Made by a program: the position numbers and the translations under genes
Assembly: GCA_965240325.2 (NCBI GenBank)
Contig: OZ251227.1
Coordinates: 558,001-622,000, forward strand
Reading direction: 5' to 3'
Source of the DNA: Rebecca billardiae RCC1528
Lineage: Eukaryota > Haptophyta
Length of the DNA: 64,000 nt
Shown: one piece after another, positions 1-11,472 of the stretch
How the letters are laid out: every line of letters begins with the position of its first letter
Position numbering within the stretch: the stretch's first letter is position 1
The notes under the pieces: generated by a model
What the model saw: only the letters and a program-made list of their open reading frames with translations
Told to the model about the DNA's origin: nothing
Databases searched by the model: none

Positions 1-302
1 ACTGGGGACGCTCGGCCGAAAAAGAGTTGCGTCATGGCGCGGAGCGCATGGGCGGCGCGCGCCAAATCCAACGCCGGCGCGGACATCGTGAGAGGACTCC
101 CGAGGGGGGTTTTCGCCCGATTTGCGATTGCTGCCCTCGTCGTCTCGCGTGCAGGTCGAACGGGGGCGAAATCGACGCGTTTGGAGCGGTACGCTCGGCG
201 CGTCGACACGATCGTGCGACCTGGGGCGGTCCTCGCCTGACTTGCACGTCGAGCGCTCGCACCGGCCATAGTAGCAAGCGCTGCGCATGACAGCCACCTC
301 GC
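1..302. other. no supported gene
   Basis: Several overlapping arginine-rich frames cross this GC-rich stretch on both strands. None shows a recognisable motif or a preferred frame. It may hold an upstream exon of the ORF that follows, but no splice pair can be argued. Confidence 0.4.
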
Positions 303-1031
303 GTGATCCACCGTCGCGCGTCGGGCTCGGTGCGAGAAAGCCCTCATCACGAGGCGTCTCGCGGGCGGGAAGCGCCATCGCACGCGACGCAAGATTTGGC
401 GCGGCCTTCTGAACTCGATCGCCGGAATCCGCGCACCGGACTGTCGCGTGCCACAACTTCTCAAGGAACGGGCGCATGCAAATCCGTTTGCGTACAAGAC
501 CCGGTAGCGATCATCTTTCGCGATCGCGGCCAAAGATCGCTCAACCCACGTCCGGCCTGCATTGCGTCGACGGTGGCCAATGCGACGGAGGCGCAGCGCA
601 AAGCGGCGTACGAGGCGCACCGCACGCACCTGCTGGGTCTGCCGCCGTGGCAGGAATCGCGTCTTCGCGAGTCGACGACTGAGGCGACAGCGCGATACAA
701 CCGTTCCAGGGCGCTCACTCGCAAAGAGATGCAACGTCGCGCGTGCAAGATCGCCGCGCCATCCTCCACCATGGCACGGGCGCTGCGGGACGAGGCCGAC
801 GTCGTGAAGCCAGTGGCACATGCGCTGCGCTTCATGTGCCTGCTCGAGCAGCTCGTGCCCACCCTCGATCGCGAGTGGCACACGCTCTCGCACTGCGCGC
901 GCGCGCACCACCGAGAGCTCCTGATACCGCCGAACGTGCGAGTGCCGGACCTGGCGCGCGGAGCGGCGAGCGCCGACGAGCGCGTGCCCGGTGCGGACAT
1001 TGGCATCCTGGCGACACACGATCTCAGCTAA
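303..1031 (+). CDS. hypothetical protein, possibly only the 3' exon
   Basis: An open frame of 242 codons that I do not recognise. The first ~90 residues are low-complexity Arg/Ser/Pro and may not be translated. The part from about residue 90 on (TEAQRKAAYEAHRTHLLGL, then PPWQESRLRE and LTRKEMQRRA) has the mixed charged/helical composition of a real soluble protein and runs to a stop just before a GAGACA repeat. The true start may lie in an upstream exon ending in an AG acceptor. There is no signal peptide or membrane segment. It could be a small mitochondrial or ribosome-associated protein, but no family motif supports that. Confidence 0.3.
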   Translation: MIHRRASGSVRESPHHEASRGREAPSHATQDLARPSELDRRNPRTGLSRATTSQGTGACKSVCVQDPVAIIFRDRGQRSLNPRPACIASTVANATEAQRKAAYEAHRTHLLGLPPWQESRLRESTTEATARYNRSRALTRKEMQRRACKIAAPSSTMARALRDEADVVKPVAHALRFMCLLEQLVPTLDREWHTLSHCARAHHRELLIPPNVRVPDLARGAASADERVPGADIGILATHDLS

Positions 1032-1568
1032 ATCAACATAGAGAGACAGAGAGACAGAGAGACAGAATTCGGTAGGATGCACTAACTTCCGGACGACCTG
1101 AACAAATGAATCATGACATCACACTCCGCCACAACTTGAACTGTTTTCGTGTTTAGCTCCAAGAACAAACCGTCACCGTCAGGCGTACATGAGCACGCCG
1201 CCGTCGCACGGCAATCAGTTGGCAGTGCGTGCGCGCAGTCGAAGGCTCGGCACGATGACGAGTAGCGCAGTGGGTGCACGAATACACGCGCAATCACACT
1301 GTCGGTGAGCTCGCACCAGAGTCATCTGTCGCGTTATTATTCGTCGTCAGTGCCGTCGGGTAGCTCACCATCATCTGTATGTCGCATTGTTATTATTCGT
1401 CATCCTGCCCGTCAATCCGCTAAAAGACGCGAACCCGCTGGGGAAATATTGCGACAGCACTGGCACGGCCCGCCGACCCCCCCGCCCGCCAGGGCAGAGT
1501 TTTTCATATTGCTAATAATGGTAATAGCTATGACGAATGAGATGATTAATGCCGGCGCCGGCGGGCCA
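1032..1568. other. intergenic, simple repeat
   Basis: This gap between the weak ORF and the MITE contains a short GAGACA-type repeat near 1040-1064. The rest is unique sequence with two TTATTATTCGTC segments (near 1335 and 1391) that look like a local duplication. I see no gene. Confidence 0.4.
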
Positions 1569-1570
1569 TA

Positions 1571-2203
1571 CAGGGGGGTCCAGGTGAAGTTTCCCACTTT
1601 TGAAGGGAAGCCATGGCGGGCGTGAATGCCCGTCCCAACGCGATCCAAGGCGCGTGTGGCACGTCCGGGACCGGGGGGCATGCCACACGCCGGTCGGCGT
1701 CGCCGTACGAGCGCGTGTGCGTGAGTGACAGCTTCCCTTCAGACTTTTCGACCACTCTCACGTCCACGTCCACGCCCCCGTACGACCGGCGCGCGAGTGA
1801 GGTTGCGCATGGGAAGGATGGGCAGGTAGCGGCCAGGATCACCGTTCTGACGGTCATACCGCCCTCTGGGGCATGCATTGCGAGGGTGCATGCCTGGCGA
1901 AGGTCCATCTGACCCTACAAGCCGTGGATCTGACGAGCAAGGTTGGCTGCGCGGTAGTCGTGCGACCCCCGTCCGACACGGCTGCCGTGCGAATACGTTT
2001 GGCGTGTGCGCGCCTGTCAACGGCAGGGTGATCAACGACCGGCATGGCTAGCAAGCTGATCAGGACTAGTAAGAACCTTGTCTGGGACCACGCCACGCCA
2101 TTTGGCGACCTCACCACCGCTCAATGCCCGTCCAGAGGCACGGCCGTGCCGCACTACCTGGCCAGCCACCGCCAAAGTGGGGCCCACCATCTGGACCCCC
2201 CTG
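1571..2203 (+). mobile_element. MITE copy A, 633 bp, TA target duplication
   Basis: The element begins CAGGGGGGTCCAG and ends with the inverted complement CTGGACCCCCCTG, with TA immediately outside at 1569-1570 and 2204-2205. The second copy at 23452-24084 is in the opposite orientation, has exactly the same length, and is nearly identical except for a divergent ~55-bp segment (about 1650-1705 here). TA duplication plus short TIRs fits a non-autonomous Tc1/mariner-type element. Frames of 70-120 codons cross it, but no transposase motif (such as DDE/D spacing) is visible. Confidence 0.85.
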
Positions 2204-2205
2204 TA

Positions 2206-4732
2206 CGGCTGAAGTAACTGTTGAAGAGCTCTATCTAGCTGTGACCCTCTTCATCTTGTCGTCGTATTTAAGACTGGCGGGTAGTGGGTACAATGTCTAT
2301 TCTGAATATATTTCGTCACGTCACAGCGGCAGGCACTCTAAGTAAGGACGGGCACTGCGATGCACTTAGCCTGCCTGGCGCCTCCAGGGCTCATGCCTCA
2401 TCGTCAGGCAGTTTGGCACTCGGGCGGTCATAAGCTCCGAGCATCTCCATCCGGCCCTCCGATTCCTGCCGACCTGGTGACTCTTGAGTGGGGCCCTCAA
2501 CCTGCTTCTAAGAGTCTTATGGCCTTCTACTACGGTCAATTCTGCCGCCAGTAGTAGTACGGTCCCGACTACTGTTATCTCGCCTGCCTGAGCTCTCTGT
2601 GTGCGTCTCTTATTCTTAGTAAACTGTAGTACGGCGGTTATAGCTGCGTCTCAGTACAGTTTACGACTATGTTAAATTAACGTAGTGCACACTTATTGGT
2701 TAAGGCGTGATTGACGCCATCCAAATGGCAACATAGAACATTGCACAAAGACACGGCCACAGTAGTACGCCGTTGCGGTCGCCGGGGACGGCCGTCATCT
2801 GTTTTCAAAATAAACAGGATTCGATCTTATTATAATTAATATATATATATATATATATAATATGGCCCGCGGTGCAGGGCGGAGCGCGCAGCGTGGAGCC
2901 CGCACTGCGGGCCCGAACCACGTTTCAAAAAGATCTTTGATCAAGAAAAAAGGGACGACGGGGGGCGATTTTTAGGGCTGGAGGAGACCGAGTTTCGAAT
3001 TTTGAGACCGCACAGAGGTATCCATTCGGCGACAAAAGGACGCGCCCACGATATTTCCTAAGTAAAGGGCGATCTGGACGTGAGCCGGACGTGACTTTAG
3101 CGCAACGGTTCGTTGTCGTCCCGGATCGCGTGACGTCCGGACTGGGCCACATCCGGATCGTCGGAGGTGACGTGCCCCGGCGCGATGGCGGATGCGCGGG
3201 ACCAACCCCTGGCTGCGAGCGCGCCTGCACGTGCCTCCGGACCCGCCTCCCGCTTGCTGCTCACGCAGTCAGCTGCGACCGTGGCGCATGATCGATCGAT
3301 CGCAGAAGCAGTGCGCCGGCAGTACGGCCTGCATCAGCTAGTGCCGCGCCCGTCGTGGCGCGCGCGGTAGTTGCGCGTTTGCAGCGCTCGCCGCTCGGCG
3401 ACGGCACGCGCGTGCGGCTCAGGTGTGTCAAATGCGGTCTCGTCGGCGCGCTTTCGCCTGCCACCTCGTGCACCCGTGCCGCCAGTTTCATCGTCTTCAT
3501 GAGGACTGCTGCTGCTATCGCCATCCGCTCTCCATCACCCCGAGTCGCGCGGCGCGCGGTAGGCAGGGCGTACGGTCCGACTCACCCGTGCAACGGGTCA
3601 AGTGGCCAGAGTACGTCTGGTCGTTGGCTGGCACGGGCCGCAGCGCTAATGCACCCTGCTGTCACACCCGACTCCTTCAGTACTCCGAGCTCCGCGGCAC
3701 GACTCACTCGGCACGATCGCGGACGGGTCGGATCCGAGCTGATCAGCCAGTTGGACATTTGGCAGCTAGTTGTCAGACGGACTACGTCCGATTTGACGAC
3801 CGGTGCCGGGTGCGGTCTCAGGTCCGCTGCTGTGATTATTGTGTGAAGTGTGAATGAGTCTCGCGGTCGCGCAGGCAGGGCGACGGTCGGACTAATAGCT
3901 TCAGTCATCTCAGAACCGCGACTTCAACTGGCGAACTGCCACTAGCTTACGGCGGAGAGCCGCGATTGCACGGCCACCGCGGGCCCCCAACTGCGTTGAT
4001 TCTATGCAGAAAAGGACCGCGGAACGCGGTCATATTAAATCATTTAAAGTCCGACACGAGTCCCGCGTCCGGAATCCGACGGTCAGACTGTCAGTGACAG
4101 TGTCAGTCATCGGAGAGTGCCGTCGGACTCGGAGTCGCGCAGGAATTGTCTAACTACCGCGCCGCTATTTATATAGTGCCAGGAGGCAGTCTATAATGAC
4201 CAGGCATCCGGTACCGACCGGTACGGCCTACGACGGGTATTCCGGTTCCCCGGGCCGCAGGCACACCGTATATACTAACTATGACGACTCTCAGCATCAC
4301 TACTATAATAAGCGGCAGTCCCGCCGGTCATCGACTAATAACGGCGGACTAATTAAATTACGATTTACGGCAGCGCGACAGACCGCGCGACTATAACTTA
4401 CTGAACTGAAACTCTCACGAGTCTCAGCGGTACGTTCGATCGTCATATAACGGACGGATGAAGATCGAGGACCCGGTCGGTTGAAGTCTGAGGCTGAATG
4501 GCGATACCGACATGCAGGGGTCGGCGTCGATTATTCGTCAGTCTGAATCAGGTCAGTGATCCCGTGATCCCGAACCCGATATGGCGGCAAGGGAGGTCCC
4601 GTCGCCGGACCCGGTCCGCACGCCGGAAAGCTCGCTGCAACCCGGCATCGAGCCGTCACGGTTCGCACGCGCGCAAGCCCGAGACAAGCGAGCCCGCAAT
4701 GCTGGCATGCGGCAGGCTCCCGGCGCGCTCGC
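2206..4732. other. intergenic, AT-rich patches, no gene seen
   Basis: About 2.5 kb with shifting composition. It includes an AT dinucleotide run at about 2840-2863 beside a TATAATTAATATA stretch, one copy of a dispersed ~45-bp repeat at 2579-2628, and several short self-complementary segments. Frames of 60-160 codons exist (for example 3355-3846) but have no family motif and no consistent codon bias. Confidence 0.45.
2579..2628 (+). repeat. dispersed ~45-bp repeat, copy 1
   Basis: The core CGCCTGCCTGAGCT followed by GTGTGCGTCTCTTATTCTTA recurs at 29749-29792 (same strand) and 35911-35956 (opposite strand). This copy carries an extra CTCT within the GAGCT/GTGTG junction. The flanks are unrelated, so it is a short interspersed sequence, perhaps the conserved end of a degraded element. 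Confidence 0.7.
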
Positions 4733-5657
4733 TCACATGTCGGCCGGGTCGGACTCCTCGAAGGCAAACATGTCCTCCTCCTCCTCCGCCGAGCCATCTC
4801 CTCTCCGGTGCGAGTCAGTGGCGACGCCAAAGGAGGTGGAGATCCGTGTGCATGAGCATGTGAAGAAGAGCACCTTCTTCATCCGATGGTTGTAGAAGAA
4901 ATAGTTGAAAGACCAGCTGCGCGGACGTGCGGGAGGGCCGCGGGCCGCGCAGAGCAGCGCAGGGCAGGGCGTCAAGCCGCGCAGCACCCCGCCGCGGGCA
5001 GCCGAGCGCATCGCACATTTTGCCATCGGACAGCGGGTCACAGTCCATGTCCGGGATGTAGCTGAAGATGTCGCACTCCGAGGGCGAGATCTCCGACTCT
5101 ATTTGTTGCCAGAGCTGCTCGCAGAGATTTACGCTCGAGCCGAGTGAGGTGTCTGCCTCGGCGAGCGTTGTCATGATGGAGTTCTTGACCATGTGCATGT
5201 ATTCTGCACCCGTCTTCCATGTGAAGCTCTCTGCCTTCGCAGAAGAGAAGTCGTAGTCAGGATACGACGCGTTGAGCGTAGCGATCAGATGCACGAGCTT
5301 TTTGCGCGTCTGGTGATCGCCAAGATCGCCAAACGGTGAGGATGGCGACGTCCCGTTGTCGACGCTGTTCGACCGCGAGAGCGCGCTGTCTGCGTGCTGC
5401 TGTTCGAGGGTGCGGAATAGGCGCTTGTCATCGGCCGTCATCTTACCTGCGCGGGCATATGCGTGGGGCACCCCCGAGCCGGCGCAAAGTGCGCCACCGG
5501 TTCAAGCCCCTTGCCATCCGTGCTCAGGGAGGGCACGGGTGCGCGCGCGCGCACATGAGTACGCCTCGAGCTTGCCCGAGATCGCCTGATCCCCAAATTC
5601 GATCGAGTCCAGCAGACTGTTGATGTACTCGAGCGAAGGGGTCTCGATGAACTTCAT
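4733..5657 (-). CDS. MAF1: MAF1, repressor of RNA polymerase III transcription (3 exons)
   Basis: MAF1 binds RNA polymerase III and represses tRNA and 5S transcription under stress. Exons on the minus strand are 5657-5555, 5446-5017 and 4916-4733; introns of 108 and 100 bp both start GTGCG and end GCAG. Splicing gives a 238-residue protein. The first junction restores YSCKM and the second DGKIWSFNYFFYN, both hallmark MAF1 segments. Exon 1 gives MKFIETPSLEYINSLL; exon 2 has KMTADDKRL, TRKKLVHLIATLNAS-PDYDF and SECDIFSYIPDMDCDP; exon 3 has HRMKKVLFFTC. The C-terminal tail is acidic (EEEEDMF), as in relatives. All three conserved boxes are present and the length is typical. It is divergent with the SRCR gene. 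Confidence 0.93.
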
Positions 5658-5839
5658 TCGCAGGGGCGCGGGAGCGGCGGCCGGCGCCTTTCAATGGATG
5701 GGCAGCCCGGTGGCCCCCATTTTGGACTGTGGATGGCCGTCCTCCGGCTGCCCCCTTGCCGAAAGAGTCCGGGTCGGCCGCGCCCGGTTTATTTTCATCG
5801 TCGGGAAAAGATTGATTTCGCCGCCCCCAGGCCACCTGA

Positions 5840-7405
5840 ATGCAAGTAATTCGGCGGCGCGTAGTTTGGGCCATGGCGGGCTCGCACTCGCCCAGCGCGT
5901 GTGGGGTCAGCCTCACGAGCGCAGCAGGCGAGTGGATGGAAATGGAGGAACGACTTGTCGATGACCGCGCCATTCTGCTGCCACCCACACCCGTTCGGCA
6001 CGCCTTTGCGGGCGGAGATGTGCATGCGCCCAGCAACGGTGCAGCGCACTCGCCAGGGGGCAAGGCGCAAGGCGCACCTGCCCCAGCTGGCGGCCCAATA
6101 TCGCTTCAGATTAGGGAGGTCGCGACTCCCTCAGCGGGCGACGGCTTTGGGCGCGATCTGCCCTCCCCACCGCAACGAAGTGAGCCCACGCCGCCCGCAC
6201 CGGCCGGAGCGACTGCAGGCGTGCTCACGCGCACCTGTTCGGCACTCCAACCCATGTTCCTGCTGCTCATGGGCTGCGGGCTCGCCACGTACGTCTTCGT
6301 GCACGGGACCTTGCGCAACGCAGCGCACGTGGACCCCGGCCAACCCTCGACCTCGCAGCCTGGGGGCCAAGGGGGAGCGAGCGCACAGTCCCCATCGCCT
6401 CCGGCGTTCATCCCGCCGCCCGGCCCGCCACATGCATGGGCCCTCGACCCGCCAAGCTGTGGCTTCAAGGATTTTGTCGGGCTGATGGCGTGCCGCCACG
6501 GGTACAACGACGAGTGCTGCGCCGGCTACATCCCCTTCCTCGAACACCAGTGCGTGTGCGCCTTCGACACGTGGCCAAAGACGTGGATTCCTGCGGACGC
6601 ATCCCCAGGCGGGTGGATGGCCAATCTCATGAAGTGCAATCACGACTTCTTCGAGATCGCCAACTTCTCCAAATGCCTCGACCAGGTGGGTGGCAGTGGC
6701 CGCGCGCAGCGCCGCTCGCTGCTACTCCCGCCCTGCGCGCCCTCCACCCAGCTGACCGCGGCCCCGCGCCGGTGGCGGTGCGCGCACACCTCGGCCCTCC
6801 GCCGCGCGTTGCAGACGGACGGATGCAACCCGCCGCGCGATGGCGATCTACGGTTGACAACGTACCACCGCGGCGAGCTGCGCGTGTTTCGTGATGGCTC
6901 GTGGGGCGCCGTCTGCGCGAAGGGCTTCAGCTTGGAGGCGGCGCACACCATCTGCCGCCAAATAGGCTACGTGAGTGTCCGGCGCGCCGCGCGCCAGCCC
7001 CGCACTGCAAACGCCCCCGCGTGACGCGCCTGCGCCCACACGCCCGACCCGTGCATGTGATTCTGGGCGCAGGCTCGTGCGGAGCGCTTCTACACGTACA
7101 CGGCCTCCGTAAAGACCACACTCGCGGTCAGCAGCTCGCGCTGCACGGGCAACGAAACGAACTTCGCGGCGTGCGCGACGCTCAACCCGCACATTCATGA
7201 GTTGCCAGACGGGTGCGCGCGCGAGGATGGCGTGATCGGCATCTCGTGCGGCCCCTTTGCGCACGCGGGGCCGGAGGTGTGCTACACTGATCAAGATGGG
7301 GCTCGGCAGTGCTGGAACCCTCGAGGCTACGGCACAGGGTCTACCATGGCATGCGGTACTGCTGGTCGAAGGCAACTGCACGACTGGCGGTGGGCATTGA
7401 GGTAG
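5840..7405 (+). CDS. SRCR-domain single-pass membrane protein (3 exons)
   Basis: Exons 5840-6685, 6815-6970 and 7073-7405 join in phase 0 (CLDQ/TDGCNP and RQIGY/ARAERF); the introns begin GTGGGT and GTGAGT and end GCAG. The product is about 444 residues. Residues 1-137 are Pro/Ala-rich and presumably cytoplasmic; about 138-156 (MFLLLMGCGLATYVFVHG) is a membrane anchor, suggesting type II topology. A Pro-rich linker and a Cys-rich module (CGFKDF...CRHGYNDECC...CVC) follow. A scavenger-receptor cysteine-rich domain then starts with LRLTTYHRGELRVF and DGSWGAVC and ends with CAREDGVIGISC. SRCR domains usually bind ligands outside the cell or in the secretory lumen. The start is uncertain: ATGs at 5873 and 5936 are also possible. 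Confidence 0.85.
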
Positions 7406-7754
7406 TCGTCGTGATGACGGCCCGGCGTGGCTCGGTATGCGGGGCCCCCGTTTTGGCGGTCTTCAATCTTCATCACTCAATGTCTCAATCAGGCACTGTC
7501 AACGTGACATAACTCAAAATCATAGGCTAGCGTCGTGCAGTCAGTACAGCATATACAGTGGAGTAGTGACAAGTGAGGATGCATAGAGTATACAATATTT
7601 TATCGGCCTATCGCCATGATCATTGGCGCGGTTCACCAGTAGACTCGTCATCACCGGTCACGCGGTTCTGACGAGCCGGCAAGCCGGCCGAGCCGCGCCG
7701 CCGCGGCGACGGGCACGGCCCGGTGGTCGACTGCAAAGGTAGCACCTGGCAGTA
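7406..7754. other. intergenic, convergent 3' ends
   Basis: A 349-bp gap between the SRCR gene and the convergent glycosyltransferase gene. It is AT-richer around 7500-7620 and probably holds both 3' UTRs. No further gene is seen. Confidence 0.5.
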
Positions 7755-8915
7755 TCAAATGACGGGCCAGTTTTGCATGAGTGCGAGCTCATTCCTCGGG
7801 GGCAGCGCACACTGTGCGCCGCATCGCGCGTGGCTGCTCGACTTGCAATAGCACACGAGTGGCACCTCAATGATCGCCGCTTTCCCCAGCAGCGCCACCA
7901 CACTCCACGTGAACGTCTTGTCAACCCCACCGTGCTTGTCCGCCCACACCACCTTGTGCAGCACACGCTTGCGGATGGCGAGGTTGCCCGTGTGGATCCC
8001 GCCGGAGGTGGTCGGCTCGAGCGGCTGGTAGATGGGCATCTTTGTCATGCGCCGCGGCGCGAGTAGCCGCGGCTCTCGCCGGTCGATCATGCGCTTTGAA
8101 AGTCGCGCAGAGTATTTCTCGCGGCAGTAGGTCTCGAACGCGCGCTCCGTCTCTGCTGGCGGAATCACTCGGGCGTGTTCCACCTCGGCGGGGGTCCATG
8201 GCGCAAAGTCAGTTCGGTTCGGCGTGAGCGTGTGGTGCAGCATGAGCACGTCCGCCATACGCGCGAAGAAGTGCGCGATCACGCTCACGCGCTGCGGGTG
8301 TGGCAGGTCATCGGCGTCACCATACACAATCAGGTCAATATCGTCTGCGGCCAGCCACGCAGCAAGGTTGCGATTCGCACCCGACGTCCGCGGGCGCGAC
8401 TGCTCGACGAGCACAAAACGTCGGAATACGGCGCTGTACTGCGCGCGGAACTCATCCTTTCGCCTTGATGACAGCTCCGCGCCCGCTGTGCGCGAGCCGC
8501 CCGCGCCCGCTGTGCGCGAGCCGCTGACAGAGACAATCACCTCGTCCGGGAGCACCGGCGCCGCTGCATATGCAAGCAGCGTGTTGTTCAGGTGGCGCTT
8601 AAAGTGAGAGATCGTGCACGGGACAATGAGCGCAGTCGTAAGCCCGGATGGGTGTGGACGCGGATTTGTCGTACTGAGCTTGTGGAGGAGGACCCCTGAC
8701 TTCTTGGGCCCGGGCGAAGGCATCGCGTACCCAGGGGTGTACGGCCGTCGTTTTGGCCGCCGCAGCGGCCAGAGCTGCTTGAGACCCCAGAAGATCTTAC
8801 CGGCGATGGTCTCCGGCTTGGGCTCCGGCCCGGGCGGCCCGCTGCTGCCGGTCCCGCTGACGAGTGACATCACCATCACACCCAGCACCAACTGTCGGAC
8901 GCACGGCGCCGCCAT
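7755..8915 (-). CDS. GT-A fold (family 2-like) glycosyltransferase, secretory
   Basis: A glycosyltransferase presumably transferring sugar from a nucleotide-sugar in the ER/Golgi. The frame is open from 9056, but the ATG at 8915 is preferred because it gives MAAPCVRQLVLGVMVM, a good signal peptide or anchor; the product is then 386 residues. A basic Pro-rich stem is followed by a catalytic region containing DLIVYGDADDLPHPQRV, where the acidic cluster fits the metal-binding DxD of GT-A enzymes. SGGIHTGNLAIRK and GVDKTFTWSVV fit the acceptor-side motifs. A 10-residue unit (SRTAGAGG/SRTAGAEL) is duplicated in mid-protein. The family assignment is by motif only and the substrate is unknown. Confidence 0.65.
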   Translation of the reverse strand: MAAPCVRQLVLGVMVMSLVSGTGSSGPPGPEPKPETIAGKIFWGLKQLWPLRRPKRRPYTPGYAMPSPGPKKSGVLLHKLSTTNPRPHPSGLTTALIVPCTISHFKRHLNNTLLAYAAAPVLPDEVIVSVSGSRTAGAGGSRTAGAELSSRRKDEFRAQYSAVFRRFVLVEQSRPRTSGANRNLAAWLAADDIDLIVYGDADDLPHPQRVSVIAHFFARMADVLMLHHTLTPNRTDFAPWTPAEVEHARVIPPAETERAFETYCREKYSARLSKRMIDRREPRLLAPRRMTKMPIYQPLEPTTSGGIHTGNLAIRKRVLHKVVWADKHGGVDKTFTWSVVALLGKAAIIEVPLVCYCKSSSHARCGAQCALPPRNELALMQNWPVI

Positions 8916-9634
8916 CGTTGTGCTGGGAGGAGCGCGAGCAAGAATCAAATATCGGAATAAAATCTGACGAGCAAAAAGATCGCGATCTCGGGGCATCTGC
9001 CATCTGGCTCGTGGATTGAGGCAAGGGCCCTTGATTGAGGCATCGTCTGCATGCACAGGTGCGGTGTTACGACGCGGAGTGTTACACGCAGGAAGTCTAC
9101 GACGACCACTATCGGAGTATCCCTCTCCTAAGGAGTCAGGCTAGGACTTGATGAGACTAGTTATCAACGCACTTCAACCGTGACGACGCGCGACGACACG
9201 TGCCGCCTCAGACGGCGTCACGGCGCTGCCGCCGCCGCCCGCCGGGATCACTTACAATTTACATCTGACTGGCTTTATCTTATAATAATAAAGAATGGAA
9301 GCCTATGGAGGCAGCGCGTCGTCGGGCGCGCCATGGGCGCCGGCGGTGGTTCGACGGCGCCGCTGCCGCCCACCGTCCGCGCAGCGCCGGCCGCCGCGGC
9401 GACTCGCGTCTCACCGGCGATTCATGGGCCCAAACTGCAAGTGCAGTCAATGACGGGCCCGGACTCCGCAGGCCCGTAGCGGCGAACTCCGAAGCCCTGC
9501 ACCGGTCGGGCGACGCGGTCCTCTCGGTCGAGTGTCGTCCGCTGTCGAGTGGCGGAGCCACTCCCATCCCTCAGGCGCGCCACTGCCGGCCGACTGGCGG
9601 CGCTGTCCCGGCAGCAGCAGGCTGAGCCAGCGGC
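8916..9634. other. intergenic between glycosyltransferase and carrier genes
   Basis: This holds the upstream region of the glycosyltransferase gene and the 3' flank of the carrier gene. A TTATAATAATAAAG segment lies near 9280. Short Arg/Ala-rich frames cross it, but none is convincing. Confidence 0.45.
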
Positions 9635-11199
9635 TCATGTGAGCCTCGCACTCACCTCGACAGCAGGCGGCGGGCCGAAGCATTGGAGCCGCCTCCGCGC
9701 AGAATCGTACAGCAAGAACTGGACAGACGTCATGGAGGAGATCATGGCCAGCCGCGGGCCGAGCCCCGAGTAGCATTCCTTCAGGCCGATGGAGTACAAG
9801 TACTGGAGCTGGGCCCGCCAGCCTTTCGCGATCACGCACTGCGACAGGGTCGAGACGGACGCAGAGCCACACATGCGTGTCAGCAGCACGTCCGCGGGCT
9901 GCGACGAGATCGCCGCCGCCGCGCCGGCCATCAGGCCAGCTCCAAGGGCGATGGCCGCGGCGGGGGGGCTGCGGACGAGCGCAGCGTCGTCACCGACCGC
10001 GTGTCGGCGCGCGCGCGCCGTGGCCATCGCGCGCGCCACCGAGCTGAGCAGCAGCGCCGAGAAGACCTCATACGACACGAGCTTGACGACCGTGTACGGC
10101 ACCTGGCGCATGGCGATCGGGCTGAGGCCCTTGTACAGCGCGCCCGCGCCCTCGTGCCGCAGGATGTGCGCGAGGGTGGCGCCCATGCCACGCGCCGCCG
10201 CCACGCTGTCCGTCTGCACGCGCAGTTTGATCACCTGCCGAGCGCGCGAGCGCAGCAGCGCGTGCGGGTGGTGCACGCGCGCGGCACGGCCGTGGCGAGC
10301 GCCGGGATCAGAGCGCGCACTGTCCGCAGCCTCGCGAGTGCCCGCCGCGTGCCCGAGAGGGCGCGCAGCACGACATGCGCCAGCAACGGGGGTGGGCGTG
10401 GCAGGACCTGGCATCGCGGCCGCCGCCGCCGCGCGAGCGGGCTGCCGCTCTTCGGCACGCGCGTGCGCGGCGGGGGGCGGGGGCTCACCTCCAGCGGGCA
10501 GAGAAGGCCCGTGGCGATGAATTCTGCAGCGGCGGCCGAGACGCACATCACCGGCAGCCGCAGCTTGGCGCACAGGCGCTCGCCGTCGGGGAGCGCGCGC
10601 ATGCGCGTGAACGTCGCGTGCTTCAGCGCCTCGTAGCCTCCTGTGTCGCGTCGGGCAGGTGCAGTGGAGCGTGCGCGCGCGCGCGCACACGATCTGCGCG
10701 TGAGCAGCTTGCCTGGTTGGGCGCGGCGCGATGCGACCATCGGCGCAGCAGCGCGCGCACCGAACTTGGCCGCGCCCTGGAGGAAGTAGCCAGTAGCTGT
10801 GGCACTCAAGCCGTTGAAGAACGCAAGAAGCCTTATAGGGCCGCGCCCCTTCGCCGACGCGAGCACAGCGCCTGCTGCTTCGCTCAGGCCCTTCACGTTG
10901 GCGTCCGTTTGCATGCGCGTCTTCATGACGTCGAGCGGCACGACGAGCGAGTGTGTCGCGCTGCACGAGATAGCGCCAGCGAGACTGACCCGAGCAAAGA
11001 AGGGTACGAGCCCCGACATGAGACGTCGTCCACCTCTTTCCGCGCCATCCCCGCGAGGCGCGCTCGCAAACGCTGCGCTCGGGGTTGAGAGCTTTCGCAC
11101 TCGGCCGCGTCGATGTTCCAGGCTGGACAGCCGGCATGCGGCCGGACCGACGAACAGAAGAGCCAAGAGAGCCACGCGCAGCCGGCACGGGTGACCCAT
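9635..11199 (-). CDS. mitochondrial phosphate-carrier-like SLC25 protein (3 exons)
   Basis: Exons 11199-10761, 10640-10489 and 10234-9635 splice to 396 residues. The first intron starts GTGCGC, the second GTGAGC; both end CAG, and the joins restore GAAKFGGYEALK and LLCPLEVIKLRVQTD. Three mitochondrial-carrier repeats are visible by their signatures PLDVMKTRM, PLEVIKLRV and QPADVLLTRM. Features specific to phosphate carriers (SLC25A3) are GYFLQGAAKFG, MRQVPYTVVKL and GLGPRLAMISSMTSVQF. The N-terminus MGHPCRLRVALLALLFVG reads as a secretory signal peptide followed by a basic Ser/Thr-rich stretch, which is unusual for a mitochondrial inner-membrane carrier. It may be mitochondrial or plastid-envelope. 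It is divergent with the Frag1-like gene. Confidence 0.88.
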
Positions 11200-11472
11200 C
11201 CCGAACACCCGGCACGCAACTCCTCGCCGCCGCCGCGCCGTCGTCGGCTTCGCCCGAGGCGACCGCGCCCAATTGACGCACTGGCCGCGCGCGCACGCGC
11301 TGTTGTCGAGTATGTCGTCGCTGATGTAATCGGACGCGCGTAAGTAATAATACGAACCTAGGCTGCGGCTAAAGTGCCAATAAACTTTGCCCGCCTGATT
11401 TACCCGCAGCGGGCGGGCCGCCGCCAAGCGGAACTGCGGAAGGGCCAACACGTCCCGGCGCGCCTGCCCAGC

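Noticed and set aside
10375-11088. Plus-strand frame opposite the carrier gene
   Set aside because: Antisense shadow of the spliced SLC25 gene, whose motifs and junctions are clear.
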